Assembly (NCBI GenBank): GCA_946894095.1
Contig: OX335651.1
Coordinates: forward strand, 19,304,501-19,368,500
Length of the DNA stretch: 64,000 nt
From: Incurvaria masculella
Lineage: Eukaryota; Arthropoda; Insecta; Lepidoptera; Incurvariidae
Direction: 5' to 3'
Notes under the pieces: generated by a model
The model's database searches: none
What the model was told of the DNA's origin: nothing
What the model saw: the letters and a program-made list of their open reading frames with translations, nothing else
Program-made: the position numbers and the translations under genes
Shown: in pieces, positions 26,668-43,100 of the stretch
Layout: the number at the start of each line of letters is the position of its first letter
Position numbering within the stretch: position 1 is the stretch's first letter

Positions 26668-27209
26668 GGTGGCCCAACCCGGCGGGACTAACTCATTCGC
26701 GGGCACGGTACAAAACCGTGCTGTTGCGCTCTGGGACCTTCACTGTTTCAAAGAAAAAGACAAGTTCCGTTATGAGGAAGATGCAACATGTCCACAAAGC
26801 AGACAATGTTCATAGTGTTTGATTTTGTAAGATTTACGAAAATTGTAATTATAAAACGACTTATAGCTAAAAGTAAACCACGACTGCTGTAGTAAAAAAT
26901 CTAACAAAAACCAAATTCATTATAAATTTTGATGAAACAAGCTATGTCTGGTGACTAATCTTTTTCAGATATTCTTACTTTATCGTTGAGTTATCCACCT
27001 CCAAAGTTATTATATAAAACGCGCGAAAAATTCGAACTTTCGGACCTTATAACTTAGAAACCAAACACAATTTTACAATTCCAACGGTCATCAGACATCT
27101 AGGTCGATCAAATAAAGCAATTTTGAGCAAAATTTGGGATTTTTGACAATAAATATGGGCCTGATCTTCTTTCCATGTTTGTGTGGGGAGTCGAGCGGGT
27201 TGGGCCATC
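26668..27209 (+). mobile_element. TTAA-flanked MITE, copy 2
   Basis: 542 bp between TTAA tetranucleotides (26664-26667 and 27210-27213). The termini are GGTGGCCCAACCCGG and CGGGTTGGGCCATC. The body matches copy 1 (5642-6161), including the TTATAACTTAGAAACCAAAC block. A roughly 23-nt stretch near 27080-27105 that is absent from copy 1 accounts for most of the length difference. Confidence 0.72.
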
Positions 27210-27213
27210 TTAA

Positions 27214-27720
27214 CATGTCTGCGTAGGGTTGACGAACATAGGAGAGCACGTTGTCTTCTAATGGGGGCCTTCCGTCCAGAAGTCTGCTCTGCTCAAGAGT
27301 TAGTTCACTTAAATGCGTAAAAAGTGGCAACATCCGACTGGCCAGATGAAGACCTTTTCCGACAAAAGGAGACCGCACTAAGATTAGTGGTTTTAATATT
27401 AATTTACACGCCATTTATGATATGGTATGACAAAAAAAATATTTTCGTGTGTATGGTCTCTTTCCGTCTAGAACAATTTCATTAATTAATCCTAATTTTC
27501 AAAACTCAAGACCTACAGTTCTCTGCTTCAACACGTTTCTTACCCATAGAAGCATAATATTTGTCCTTACTAAATCAGATCAAAACAGACGGACAGTTAA
27601 TCTTCAGATGAAAGCTGAACCTCCAAATTTATTTCTTCAACATCCAAATTCGTTAAAGTTACTTTTAAATATAATTATTTTTTGTTTTACTAACTTGTTT
27701 GATCGCAATCTATAATAATG
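27214..27720. other. Unassigned stretch with a minus-strand open frame
   Basis: The minus-strand frame 27091-27414 is open into the MITE. Its unique part encodes LSELTLEQSRLLDGRPPLED, which I do not recognise. It may be a captured or old transposon piece, and a gene call is not supported. Confidence 0.3.
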
Positions 27721-29270
27721 AAATTATTGTTTATTGTTTGTTCATCATCCATAAGCACACGGCACTCGGATTTGTCATATTTTATCATTAGCCAATTCAG
27801 CATTCACACAATTATAGATGATAATCTGAACGAAATATGAAATATCTGAGAGCAGTTTGCTGACTAATATGATAAATGCGGCTATTACCCCCACAACACA
27901 ACAACCCAGCCACCCGCCAGTCTGCATTAGGCGGCCCACTATCGGACTCTCCATACAAGGAGTTGGCCAAAAATAGAGTATATTTTTTTTTCATATAATA
28001 GATGGAATACAATTTTATGGTTTTGTATTTTTGTAAGCTCCGTTACTTTTTTATATGATCCTAAAGTTTAGTATTTTAATAAATCATTTAGAGCTCTCGC
28101 GCGCTCGCCTGGTAGGTAACTTGTAATTAAAAAATTACACTTAACATACATTAAAATACGATCTGCCATTTGAAAGGGTGATTGTTTATCATTATATTTT
28201 TTAAGAATATCTTCATAAACTATTGCTCGCTAATGAATTAAAAAATAATAACTACACTTATTATTAAAAAAATACTTTTTCCTATTTAACTAAAGTTTGA
28301 ACGATTTCCAGGGTTTGCCCGGGCTCAGGTAAATAACTTATCACAAAGTTGCAACTAATCAATACTGAAAATATTTTTTTTTTTTTTTGTTTTAGTAAAT
28401 AAATCAACCCATCGTGATTTTATGAATTCACCTGATTTCGTGGCTCTTCTTTTTAAAATTTGGAAAATTGTATGAAGATCTAAAAAGTTATAGATTTTTG
28501 GCCAATCTAGGCCAATATTGCCCCATAGTGCGGCCCCAGAGTCTCCTCCGACGTGCCTAGGGTAAGCGGGCTTCTATCCCTACTCCGTCAGCCACCACTG
28601 CCGCGCCTGGGGAACCTGGCACAGCACTGGACTGTGTTTGTGTTAGGTTAACAACTGGCTTGGTATTAGCGCCACTGAGCATTATAGTGAGCAGGCTATT
28701 TTATTGTCTCTCCATTAACAGCCATTGAATGAAGGGCAGGGATATCCACACACGGACAAAAGGGTAAATTGTTAGAATAAAATGCTATTATTTTTTTCCT
28801 TTACCTTGTAATTAATTTAAAATTTATTAAAACTAAAATTATTTCAAAAACAAGTCAATTAACGATCCATCCCTGCAGCGCAAAAAAAAATGTCGTACGA
28901 AAATATCAAATTAGCTAAAAATTTCCACTGCAGAAATAATTTCAACTTTTACTGCCAGAATTTACAAAATAGGTACCAGGATTTCATAAATGGATACAAA
29001 AATATTAACCCTTCGAAATAATTGCAAATTTGCCTTGAAACTGTTTAATTTTAGCCATATCCGGAATGTTTCAAAGTAATTTTTTCAGGCGCTGTTTCCT
29101 TATGTTTAGTGCACGAAATTTACCCTTATTATTACATAAACAGTTACAGTTATTATTACCGCTGCGACACCATCATTTGGCGGCTTTAACCCTAGTACCG
29201 AGAAAGTAAATACCTCCATTCCCTTGTATGCAACCAATTCCATAAATCTCAAGATCAAAATCCATGGGGC
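27721..29270. other. Spacer with LINE tail remnant, mostly unassigned
   Basis: 27721-27815 holds a minus-strand copy of the LINE 3' tail seen at 42404-42530. 28500-28750 is a GC-richer repeat-like portion (GCGGCCCCAGAGTCTCCTC). The remainder is AT-rich. Confidence 0.35.
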
Positions 29271-29289
29271 CGACACCGGGTGCCTCTTT

Positions 29290-29610
29290 CTTATTATTTT
29301 TTACCCGACTGCGAAAGAAGGAGGGTTATGTTTTTCGAGTGTATGTATGTATGTATATTTCTTTGTCGCCCCCTGCAGCCTAAACGGCTTGATGGATTTT
29401 AGCTTGAGAGGTGTCGTTAGATTCGTCTTAATTGTGAGAGTGACACTGGGTATATCAAAATCATAAAAAAATCATGGCTGATTTTTGGCGCCAAATTATG
29501 TGTTTTCAAATATTTTTTTTCTTGAAACCTATCGAGTGGGGTATCAAACCAAAGGGTTTTCTAAATAGTTTAAAAAAAGGTATGCAACTTTTATGTTTAA
29601 ATGTAATTTG
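29290..29610 (+). repeat. Interspersed repeat with (GTAT)n start
   Basis: It begins TTTTTTACCCGACTGCGAAA, continues into a GTATGTATGTAT run, and then has GCCTAAACGGCTTGATGGAT and GGGTATCAAACCAAAGGG. This arrangement is familiar from lepidopteran intergenic repeats. No coding content is seen. Confidence 0.5.
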
Positions 29611-30335
29611 GAATAAAAAATTCCAAAAACATCAAAATAATCAACGTTAAATATTAATTCAAATGATTTTTGTTTACGCAAGCGCGCTTGTCACACCAAT
29701 TCAGGTCATATACTCCTCTTTTCACTACCTCCAGCTATATGGAATGTAGTTTCGGTTACATTGCATATTTATATGGTGTAACCGAAAGATAACTTTGGGA
29801 TGTCTGTAACTGGAAGTGGTGGATCCGGGCGATAGTCAGATAGATTTTCGACATACTCAGTCGTCGCATAGACCGATATCACCATCATTGCTTTACTATC
29901 AGCATTCTGCACCTGCACAGCTCATAAATCCATACTTCCGTTGTCAATGGGTGTCACGATGGGGAAGGTCCGCTTGTTCCACAAGAGGGCGACTCTACAG
30001 TGCCCAAAATCGGTACCAATCTGATAATATCTAAAAGCTTTACCAAAGATAAGAAAACTTTCCATGAAGATGTCGTCAGCTCCCTGATGAGGACTTATGT
30101 TACATAGGGTACAATAGATATGATCGTCATCATAATATCGCTGATCTTTAATCGTGCGTCCTTGGGAGCAGTGGGAAGGAAAAGCACGGCTTTGCCAAAG
30201 TTGGGTTTATCATCATATATCACATATTATTAACACGTTATATTATTGAAAATAATAAATCAGGAGTTCATGTACGGATTAAATCATGAACGTTATATTT
30301 TGATGGGCTTTGGAGGCAAAACAAACAATAAACGC

Positions 30336-30420
30336 TCAGTTGGGATGTAACAGTTTATAAGCTCCAGGGTAACACATTCGATCGGGCGATTGTGGACCTC
30401 GGGCCCACATATATTTGCAA
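30336..30420 (+). pseudogene. PIF1/Helitron-type helicase fragment
   Basis: The open stretch encodes WDVTVYKLQGNTFDRAIVDLG. This resembles the C-terminal A-x-T-V-x-K-x-Q-G-x-T-x-D-x-A-V-x-D-x-G motif of PIF1-family helicases, including those fused in Helitron Rep-helicases. Stops flank it, and no Walker motif or Rep domain is seen nearby. It is a small remnant, probably of a Helitron or related element. Confidence 0.5.
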
Positions 30421-30681
30421 ACGATGAATCCAGGTCTCTTTCGCCGCATCCAGTTAAAGTTCTAATCTGTGAAACTGGAACTTAACTAGCACAATAAGTA
30501 AATAAAAATGGCTTTAACAATGCTTTTGACTCACATTCAAAGCTGTCAGTCAAGAGACAACTTCCAGTCTTATGAAGTAGTGGATATAAATATTATAATC
30601 ATGGTTATTATGGAGATTATTGAATTTTTACTAGCAGTTAGTTTATACATGGATGAAATCCTGTGATCAAAGCGATTACTA

Positions 30682-31723
30682 CAGGGTCCGTCACTTGAAC
30701 TGTCACTTCTATTTTCAAAATAATAATGACAGCACGCAAAATTTTGGTGACACGTCAATTTGTTTCATTGTTTTTAAGTGGGCGAAAAGAGCGGGAACAA
30801 AATTGAATTGTATAACAAATTTTCGCAATGGATATTAAACCTAACATTGTGAACGTTTTGTATTTGACCGGAAAATCACAACCAGTAATCGTTCGGGAGC
30901 TCCGACTTTTACATGTAAACGAAATGTTAGTGCATCGAACCATTAAGCGTTATAACCTAGCATTGCTAAGCGGCATAGAGGCGGTGATCCGAAAATAGCA
31001 ATATCACATGATATGGTTCGAAAGGTATAGGCTCAAATTCAAGGAAATCCTCACCAGTGTTCTGTAAAATTTGCGAAAAGTCAGAAAATACCCGACTCAA
31101 GTAATCGGCGCATACTGAAATAAAAAGAAATGCAACTGAAGCCCTACCAACAAGATACAAAAATTACAGCATCTTAGTTCAGCGCAGAAGGCAGTTCGAC
31201 TACAAAGAGCTCAAGCAATGAAAGTCTTGCGTGGCGATCTGGAAAACATTGTTTTTTCTGATGAAAAAATGTTTACTGTCTAACAGTATATAAACAAACA
31301 ACATTTTCGCGTTTGGCTGCAGGGCAAATCCAACAAGAATTTCGACGATGGAGTTCCCGTTCGTAAGCAAGCGCCCGCTTCTGTTATGGTCTCGGCTGCA
31401 GTGACCGCAAATGGTCGCTATTCACTCGTGTTTATCGAGAAGGGCGTCAAAGTCAACCAGCAAGTGTGTGCAAAAGGTGTTAAATGAGGCGCTCATACCA
31501 TGTGCACGTGTAAACAATGCAGTACGAAACGCTGGACGTTCCAACAACACTCAGGATCGTCTCAGAAAGCTCTTATCTATGGATCAAAGGAGGCTATATC
31601 GAACAATAACAATTATTGTCTTAAAATTAAATGTTTTATTGTGATATAATTTTTAACGAACCGTACTTCAATTAACTAAATAACATCATTTTCAATTGGT
31701 AACACTTCGAGTGACGGACCCTG
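30682..31723 (+). mobile_element. Tc1/mariner-superfamily transposon, inactivated
   Basis: 1042 bp flanked by TA. The inverted terminal repeats are CAGGGTCCGTCACTTGAA and, at the right, the reverse complement of CAGGGTCCGTCACTCGAA. The broken transposase frame reads VNVLYLTGKSQPVIVREL in a helix-turn-helix-like N-terminus. Further on come ENIVFSDEKMF, containing a catalytic-type Asp, and FRVWLQGKSN and ASVMVSAAVTANGRYSLVF. Several stops and shifts interrupt it, so it cannot make transposase. It sits in the spacer between GMC genes A and B. Confidence 0.82.
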
Positions 31724-31822
31724 TATATAACCACAGGATTTGAGTGTCGAACTGTTCGCTTATAAATTTAGTGTAACTGTAATCAACGATGATGAGAGGG
31801 AGATTCTAAAAAGACCATATAT

Positions 31823-32036
31823 AGGGTGTTAACGTAGATATGGTCCAAAAGCTAACCACTTATTTCTCGGCATATTTGGAGCTAAAAAGGTAGAAGATAT
31901 TTTGTTGTACGACTTGAAAAAGATCCTCCCCATACATTTCAAATACCTACAAATAAAATGTATATCCTTTTTGTTTCAAATATGCCAAGGAATACGTTAA
32001 CGTTTGGACCATACCTCCACTAAAACCTTGTATATA
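31823..32036. repeat. Imperfect inverted-repeat MITE
   Basis: The left end reads TATATAGGGTGTTAACG and ATATGGTCCAAAAG. The right end is the diverged reverse complement (TATATACAAGGTTTTAG, GTATGGTCCAAACG). The CGGCATATTTGGAGC block is also mirrored. About 214 bp with no coding content. Confidence 0.55.
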
Positions 32037-32189
32037 TCGGCATATGATCAAAATTCGTTGAATGAGGGAATCTCATTCTATGAACTGATGACTTCATTAA
32101 AGCCTTAAAGATAACATGAAAAAACTTTTAGAAAATGTAGTTTTGTTTTAATATCAATCAAAAAACTCTATTTGTTACACCTTGTAGTG

Positions 32190-32555
32190 TAGGGACTAAA
32201 ATATTGCCTTTCATGCAAGAGGTTATGGGTTAAAATCCTCGCATCTGTTATACACCACTTTATCTTGCGAGTGGTTCATGGTTCGGAACCCATGTAAAAC
32301 TGCAGGTCACCTTACCCTACTAGGTGACAGGGTTAAGCCCGCCTGGGTTGGTATCACCGCATTAGGAAAAACTATGGACGAAGTGGCAATAGATCATTGT
32401 CTGTATTTTCCACCCATGGTATCCGTGTGCAGCCGTGATTCTGTGTAAAGGAAGGTCCTGGCCTGTCACCTAATTCCTTCTGGAATTTGTTGAATTAGGC
32501 TTATATCATGACGGTAGTTGTGTTACATTAGCCATCCCTGTCAGGTTTCATAATA
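32190..32555 (+). repeat. Diverged tRNA-headed SINE
   Basis: The head contains TTGTAGTGTAGGGAC and TATGGGTTAAAATCCTCGC (A- and B-box-like). The body contains GGTTGGTATCACCGCATTAG and GGAAGGTCCTGGCCTGTCAC, and it ends TTACATTAGCCATCCCTGTC. It is older than the 14989 copy. Confidence 0.65.
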
Positions 32556-32646
32556 ATACCTAACCTTACTTTCGTTGGAATTTATTAACGTGCAGATATT
32601 AAAATGATAAATGCATGATCTACGAAAACTAAAAATAATTAAAATA

Positions 32647-33446
32647 AAACAAATTATTTAAAAATATAAAAAACCCGACAGCGTAAAAAATTGTAACTTA
32701 AAATTGACTTAGTAAAGGAACTGAAAAGATAGAAACAAGTTGAAAAATTAAATATTTGTTGTGTTTGAATGATCATGGTCGACAGTGTTTACAAACGCAG
32801 TCGGAGGCATAAGATACATTAACTACGATTTATATTTTTAATGGTGTGCCTATGCAAATTTCACGATGGTCGGTTGAGTTCGCGAAAAAGACAAACTTAC
32901 TTTCGTATTTATTATATGACAGTTAGGAGATTATAATTTGTCTCAATAAGTATATTTTTGCTATACCCAATCACTAAGAAATTGCTAGTCATTAATAATG
33001 GAATGTATTGGGGAATATATAATATATCATTATATAATTCATATTGTGCATCAAATACATTAACTATGATTTACATTTTTTTCTTATTAAATTCATTGAA
33101 AGTGTACCTATGTAAATTTCATGATGATTGGTGACACCGAGAACGAGAAAAAAACCCCACTTTAAACATAAAAATAAAAGATAGGATATTGGAACTTCCC
33201 CCACCACGTATTTTATTGCTCCACCGAAATAATCCATAAAATCGCTAGTCATTTACTATGGAACGTACTGGGGCTATTTGATGCCTCCGACTGCGTTTGT
33301 AAACACTGTCAACCATGATCATTCAAACACAACAAATATTAAATTTTTCAACTTGTTTCTATCTTTTCAGTTCCTTTACTAAGTCAATTTTAAGTTACAA
33401 TTTTTTACGCTGTCGGGTTTTTTATATTTTTAAATAATTTGTTTTT
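32647..33446. repeat. Long inverted repeat with two homologous inner halves
   Basis: The arms 32647-32810 and 33281-33446 are nearly perfect reverse complements over about 164 bp, with only a few mismatches. They contain CCCGACAGCGTAAAAAATTG and CAGTGTTTACAAACGCAGTC. The 470-bp interior has two related halves, each with the order ACATTAACTA, CCTATG-AAATTTC and GCTAGTCATT. The right arm ends about 215 bp beyond the stop codon of GMC gene B. Arm similarity this high indicates a recent origin. Confidence 0.8.
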
Positions 33447-33661
33447 AATCTGATTATTTCAACTTATTCCTATTTTAAAAGCTGACGAAAAAGGGTTTCT
33501 TAGGTTTTTTATTTATATACATATAAATATGATGAACCCAAAGATTTTTAAGGTCGTATTTAATTTGAAGTTGCTACTGCGACTTTCACAAATTAAAGTA
33601 AAAATTTAATCTGCATGATGACTTTTTCACATTTATAGAATTGGTGTAAGTACACGTTTGA

Positions 33662-37489
<3,828 letters not shown>

Positions 37490-37670
37490 CCTGTTGCCCG
37501 CTGAAGTGTTGGACGTGATTTGTTACGGATATAATATATTCACATATATATTATGGGTTCTATAAGTGATTTAATGCACATTTCTATTGCGATTAAGAAA
37601 GGAAGAACCGTTAGCACATTATACCCTGATGTTTTGCGTTTAGGCTATAGAGCAGTCAAAACGTTTGTGC

Positions 37671-38042
37671 TTAAGGATGTTCCGACCCATACAATGTTTT
37701 TTTTTAAACAGAACGCAAAAAGTATTGCACTTTAAGGCACGAATTCTTCAAAAATATTAAATATAGCCATAGTAGTTGCAGCGAAAACATATTCACAATT
37801 TCAGGTTTAATGGTTTCGTTGTAATTGCCGATTAGAAGTTTTATACCGTTAGATGGCGCTGTTAAATAAAAATCGTATTTAAATAAATTGTAACAAAACC
37901 AATAATCCTGAAATTTTGAAATTGTTTTCGCTGCAAGTAATATGACTATATTAAACTTTTATTATTAATTCGTGGCTTAAAGTCCAATACTTTTTGCGTT
38001 ATGTGTGAAAACAACTTTATATGGGTCGGAACAGCCTTAATC
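37671..38042. mobile_element. Fold-back MITE in the 5' intron of GMC B
   Basis: The ends are TTAAGGATGTTCCGACCCAT and the reverse complement of TTAAGGCTGTTCCGACCCAT. The inner blocks AACGCAAAAAGTATTG and TTGCAGCGAAAACA are mirrored as well, so almost the whole 370 bp forms an imperfect palindrome. It lies between the candidate 5' exon (38279) and coding exon 1 (37489) of gene B. Confidence 0.68.
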
Positions 38043-38278
38043 AACTCTTGTTAGAATTACTGTCTTAATTGATGTAGGAAGAGAGACTTTTCTACCATAC
38101 GCCCCTCCATAGCTTTATCTACCCAATTTCACAGGTATAAGAGTCAAATGTCCCATTTCAGCTCACTTCACATATTCTCTGATGAAAAACACCAGAAGAT
38201 TGAAACACGTGATAAAACAAATCATTGATTGCTACTAATAAAAGACCTTCCACAATGGTACGTATTATACTCACTTAC

Positions 38279-38321
38279 TTGGTATGGCGTAGCTGCCCTC
38301 GACACACATGCATTAGACTGT
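38279..38321 (-). CDS. Candidate 5' exon of GMC B
   Basis: The segment ends at a consensus donor (CCAA, then GTAAGTGAG). The ATG at 38313 gives 35 nt to the donor and would join in frame to G-ATG of exon 1, which has the acceptor CAACAG. The length from ATG and the phase match the candidate exon of gene A. It could equally be 5' UTR with translation starting at MSW. Confidence 0.5.
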
Positions 38322-38351
38322 CAGTAAATTCAACATATAACAAGTTTTATA
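38316..38351 (-). promoter_or_regulatory. Putative TATA/initiator promoter of GMC B
   Basis: On the minus strand TATAAA (38351-38346) is followed 30 nt later by the initiator-like ACAGTC (38321). This spacing and initiator form fit arthropod core promoters. The candidate 5' exon starts there. Confidence 0.55.
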
Positions 38352-40102
38352 GTCACTTCGATTAATACGCACATCGTTGAAAAGATACAATATGAAATAA
38401 TTTTATTCACGACCACTTGAGTAAACAGTAAAGTTACTCGATCAGGCACAGCTTGTTGTGTACCTGATCTAACCTTTCCAAAAATCCTTAAGAAAATTCA
38501 ATGAAGCTGCTCTATTCTTACGAAAGGGAAAATCGTTAACCAACTTTCTAAACTAACAACCACAATCATGCCACCGTAACGTGGAGGCGACTGATATAAA
38601 ACACTGATTTGACATACTTACGGGGAAATTCCATAAGCTTTAAAAGATAAGAAACCGAGGCATACGTGATGAAAAGATGATACCATTGATTAATGTTTGG
38701 GGTTATACAAAGATCTATTCAAAAATAAATAAATTAAACTAAAAATTAAAATTGGATTAAAGCATTGCAAAAAATATTTCAAAATAATTCGAATTAAATT
38801 TGTTTGTCCGGACATTCGTCTGATTGGGGAGGCATTGTGTCGATTCAAATAGAGAAATCCGTTAGGTGTCTGAATAGCTCAGCAATAGATCAGATGACAT
38901 AATCCAAAGCTTCGCATAGGATCGTGTCTATTAAATACCTACAAATATTATTTGCCAAATCATCAGTCACGTTCCATTACCGTAGTACGTTCATGGGAGC
39001 CTCAAGTTTCAGGAGTGACAGTGCTATGTAGGTCCACAAAAACCTTAATTAAATGGGGGAAGAGTCATATGATGGCCAATTTCCCTGATTATCGTTACGT
39101 ATTTTTTTTAAATACATGCGCTGACTATATTCTGATTCTTGAAGGCATATTTTCAAACAATCTTTGGATTCAGACTATTCCTTGCATTGTTTGTTTTGTA
39201 CCATAGCCAACGCATTCATTTAATTTAATATATCTTCGTACACAATCCCACATGCAAATTCATAATAAAATCGAAAACTTTATGCTGCATGTGCCTTTAC
39301 TTTAAAATATACTTTAAACCGTTTTTAAATTCAACTACTTTTGTAATTTTAATAAATAAGAAAATCGAAAGTAAACTACAATAAACCCACCTTTTAATCA
39401 ATGCTCTCTTTCAACGGACGTAATCGTCTTCAAGGACATCCATTCTAACTCAAAAACTCTCTAACGCATTTGAAAATTAGGAATGGTTACGATGAGCGAA
39501 GGGAAACTCACTACTATGGTATTTGTAGGTTCTACTCGTGGGAAATGTTATGATATGGTATAGACACTTACGATTAGCTCTACTAATTTTACTTATGAAA
39601 TGTCTTTCGGAAAACATACTGACTTTCGCGGCAATGACAATGCTCATCGTTATTTGCAGTGCGGCTTCAATTGAGGTCCTCAAATATTTATATAGAAGGC
39701 TTAGAAACTGGGAAATGTATGTTTCCTATAACATCTGTTATTTTTCTACTTATATTTCGTACTGACCATGGTATTGGGCATATTTAATCTATTCAAGGTA
39801 ATCGATTCTGAATTTAGGCAAGAAAATGAACCGGTAGATTTATAGTGCTTAGCATGATTTTAACGAGCTTGTGTATATGGGTTCTCTAAGCATTTATTTA
39901 TTAATCTCTGTGCATGTTCAAACTTTCATATAATTCCGTCAATAAATTCCCGTCTATAATAAATACAAATACCGATATGCTTTTCAATATTTTATGCTAA
40001 GAATATTTAAATAAATAATTGAAACATATTATTGTGAATTTTATATTTATATTTTTATATCAACACAACAAATGAATAAACAATAAATACTTAATGCAGA
40101 TT
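38352..40102. other. Spacer between GMC B and GMC C
   Basis: AT-rich. Near 38815-38890 a segment shares GGACATTCGTCTGATTGGGG-like sequence with the tRNA-like repeat in intron 2 of gene A. No gene is seen. Confidence 0.35.
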
Positions 40103-43100
40103 TTACTTCACACTGCAAGAAATCATTACATCTTCGTAATCTTCTGTTGCATCCTCGTATGATAACCATTCAGATTTTATCATATCAGAACCTTTCTCCG
40201 CTATCATTATAACTGGCGCATTTATGTTACCACGTGGTATACTTGGCATAATGCTCGCGTCGATAACTCGAAGGCCGTCGACGCCATATACTTTCAGTTG
40301 TGGGTCCACCACGGCATTGGGATCATTTTCGGGACCCATCTTGTTAGTTCCTACAGGATGGTATATAGTCGATGTCATCTCTCTTGCCCAACACTCCAAA
40401 AACTCATTGCTTGTACGATCAATACCTTTACATGATGCTAAATCTAACCATTCGAGCTTAAGTCCATTTTCTTTAAATGCTTTTGTCTGCCCCAATTTCA
40501 AAGCGTATTTCAGCCCAGCAATTATTGTTTTAACATCTTTGGGTTTGTCCAAATAATTTGCGAAAATCAATGGGTGAACAAAAGGATCCTTGCTTCTTAG
40601 CTGCACACTTCCTCTAGATTCGGGACGAAGCAATGAGACGGTAACTTGTAATACTTCCTTATTCGTGTTCATGTTTTTAATCATATTCCTTACCTCCTTT
40701 TTTAAATTCATTTTTCCAAAATAATCATTAAAAGCCGTGAAATTTGGACGGTAGGCATAAAAATGATTTTCAATATCCGGAAAATCAGCGGCACCGTTTT
40801 TGGTATTAATAAATGAAATTACCCTATTGGGCTTGGTCGATGCAAGTATTCCTTTTCTTTTAGTCATATAATCGAACAAAGTAACAAATGACTGCTCCGC
40901 CGTACATTTCTCATGAACAGTCTTTGTGTAGTAAATGGGCACATAGGTGTGATCTTGTAAATTAAATCCTACAGATAAATCGGCTCGAACTGGTATGCCT
41001 AATTTTTTTAAATCTTCTTTGGGGCCAATACCAGACAGCATTAGCAATTGTGGTGAATTTATAGTTCCAGCCGAAACAATAACTTCCTTGGTGGCAAACA
41101 CATCAAAGTTGTAAGATTGTTTTGCTATTTTGACACCTTTGACAGAATTTGAATGTTTTTCAAATAAAATGTTCGTTACCATTGCGTCCGTTATAACATA
41201 CAAGTTTGGCCGATCTTTAATTGGAGTAAGAAAGGCGCGGGCTGTGCTCTCTTTTCTGCCATCTTTTGTTGTGCTGAATGACCTAGTCACTCCCATCTGT
41301 GATGCACCGTTAATGTCTTTAGAGACCTTAACACCCGCTTCACAGTTTGCATCTAAAACAATATCCTCAAGAGGATCACCTCCTTGAATTTCCGTGTGCA
41401 AATAACCACCCACACGGTGGTATGTTTTTGTTTCTTCGTGAGTCAAGTTACCTCCCTGGATATCTTCACTCTTTTTGAAGTACGGCAACACGTTATCGTA
41501 ACTCCAGCCCCAATTTCCAGCACTATCCCAACTGTCATAGTCTTTGGCATTTCCTCTGACGTAGTACATGGCGTTCACAGTGCTGCTGCCTCCCAAAACT
41601 CGACCCCGTGGCCAAGCTAATCTGTGGTCAACGTAGCTGCGGCAGGCCTTTTTTTGGGGCTCCAGTTTGTATCCCCAGTCTAATGATGTATTTACTGTGG
41701 TATAGAATAGACCAGGCACCTAAAAATAAAAATAAAAAATGGTAAGTTACAACATACATAAGTGATATTGAAAACGTTAATGCTATAATTTAAACTAGCA
41801 CTAACAAAATAATATTGAATTGATACAATTTCATATCAATAGTGACGAGGGCTCTGTACACCCGAACTGTAGTAAAGCATTATTTAATTGTAAGTTTCGG
41901 TCAGAATCTCTTACAGGAATCTTATTGGAATATTATTATACAGGTTTCTCTCTAACCATTGTACTCTTAATTTACTGTAGGTGGTAGCAATTAAAGGGTT
42001 AATATTAAATAGTTTTTTTTAGCTACAGGAATAATTATGTATTATATATTTTGACTCTTTGTTAAGAGGTCACTGTAGCAGTTCATGACAGAAATAATTG
42101 TATTAAAACTAAATCGTACAAAGTTTTCACAACTTTTTTCATGTTGCCACTGGAGTAGTGCCTCACTCTTTGCTTGCGGCGACGCTAGGTTCGGGTCTCC
42201 TCTTTCCCTAAAATATGGTTGACAGATGCGATGGCTGAGCCCGGCGTGATGCTCGTGAACGGGTGCTGTTTGTGGGGACTGGCTTGCTCCAATTGGCAAC
42301 ATGTTAAATGGCGGGCATAGTCTTTACAAATAAACTGATATTTGTCATGAACTGTTGCATATGACATGAATTGTTGTACTTTATACTTTTTTAAACTTAG
42401 ACTAAGTTTCTTGCCAGTTTTTCTTCGCTGGGATTGCCGAACTGGCTAATGATAAAAAATGATAAAATATGACCAATCCGAGTGTAGTGTACTGTCTATG
42501 GATGATGAATAAATAATAAAAAATAAATAATGATGCTTTTTAGTATAATTAATTTATAAATAATTGCTTTAAATATTTTAAAGATATTCAAAGTATGTAA
42601 TTTGATATTACAAACACATTGTCACAAATATTTCCAACAAATAGTACACACCAAAATAATTATCGAATTAATTCAAGAATAATGCGCGCATTGTATAGTG
42701 ATTGTGATCTCTCGTATCGAAGACCACTGGTTTTAGTCCTAGCCTATGAACTTCTTTCTTTCTCAACCCAGATGTGCACTTTAGTTAAGAATGCGGTTTG
42801 GACATGCTTTTGTCTACTACAGGTCTCCTTCCAAACTTAGGCGGTACGGTCAGTTAAGCTCACCTACTTTGGTACCATCGCATTATATGAAAGATAGTCG
42901 AAGCGGCTAAGAAAAAATATCCGTGTTTTACATCCAGTTTTAGTAGCCGTAATCATATAAAGACGATATCCTAGCTCGGCACCAAATTATTTATGTAAAG
43001 CTGTGTTTTCATAACAGTATTAGAAATCCAAGGTCATCAATATAATAAATCTTAAAATGTTTGAAATAAATAAATAAATATTATCATGCACAATTCACCA

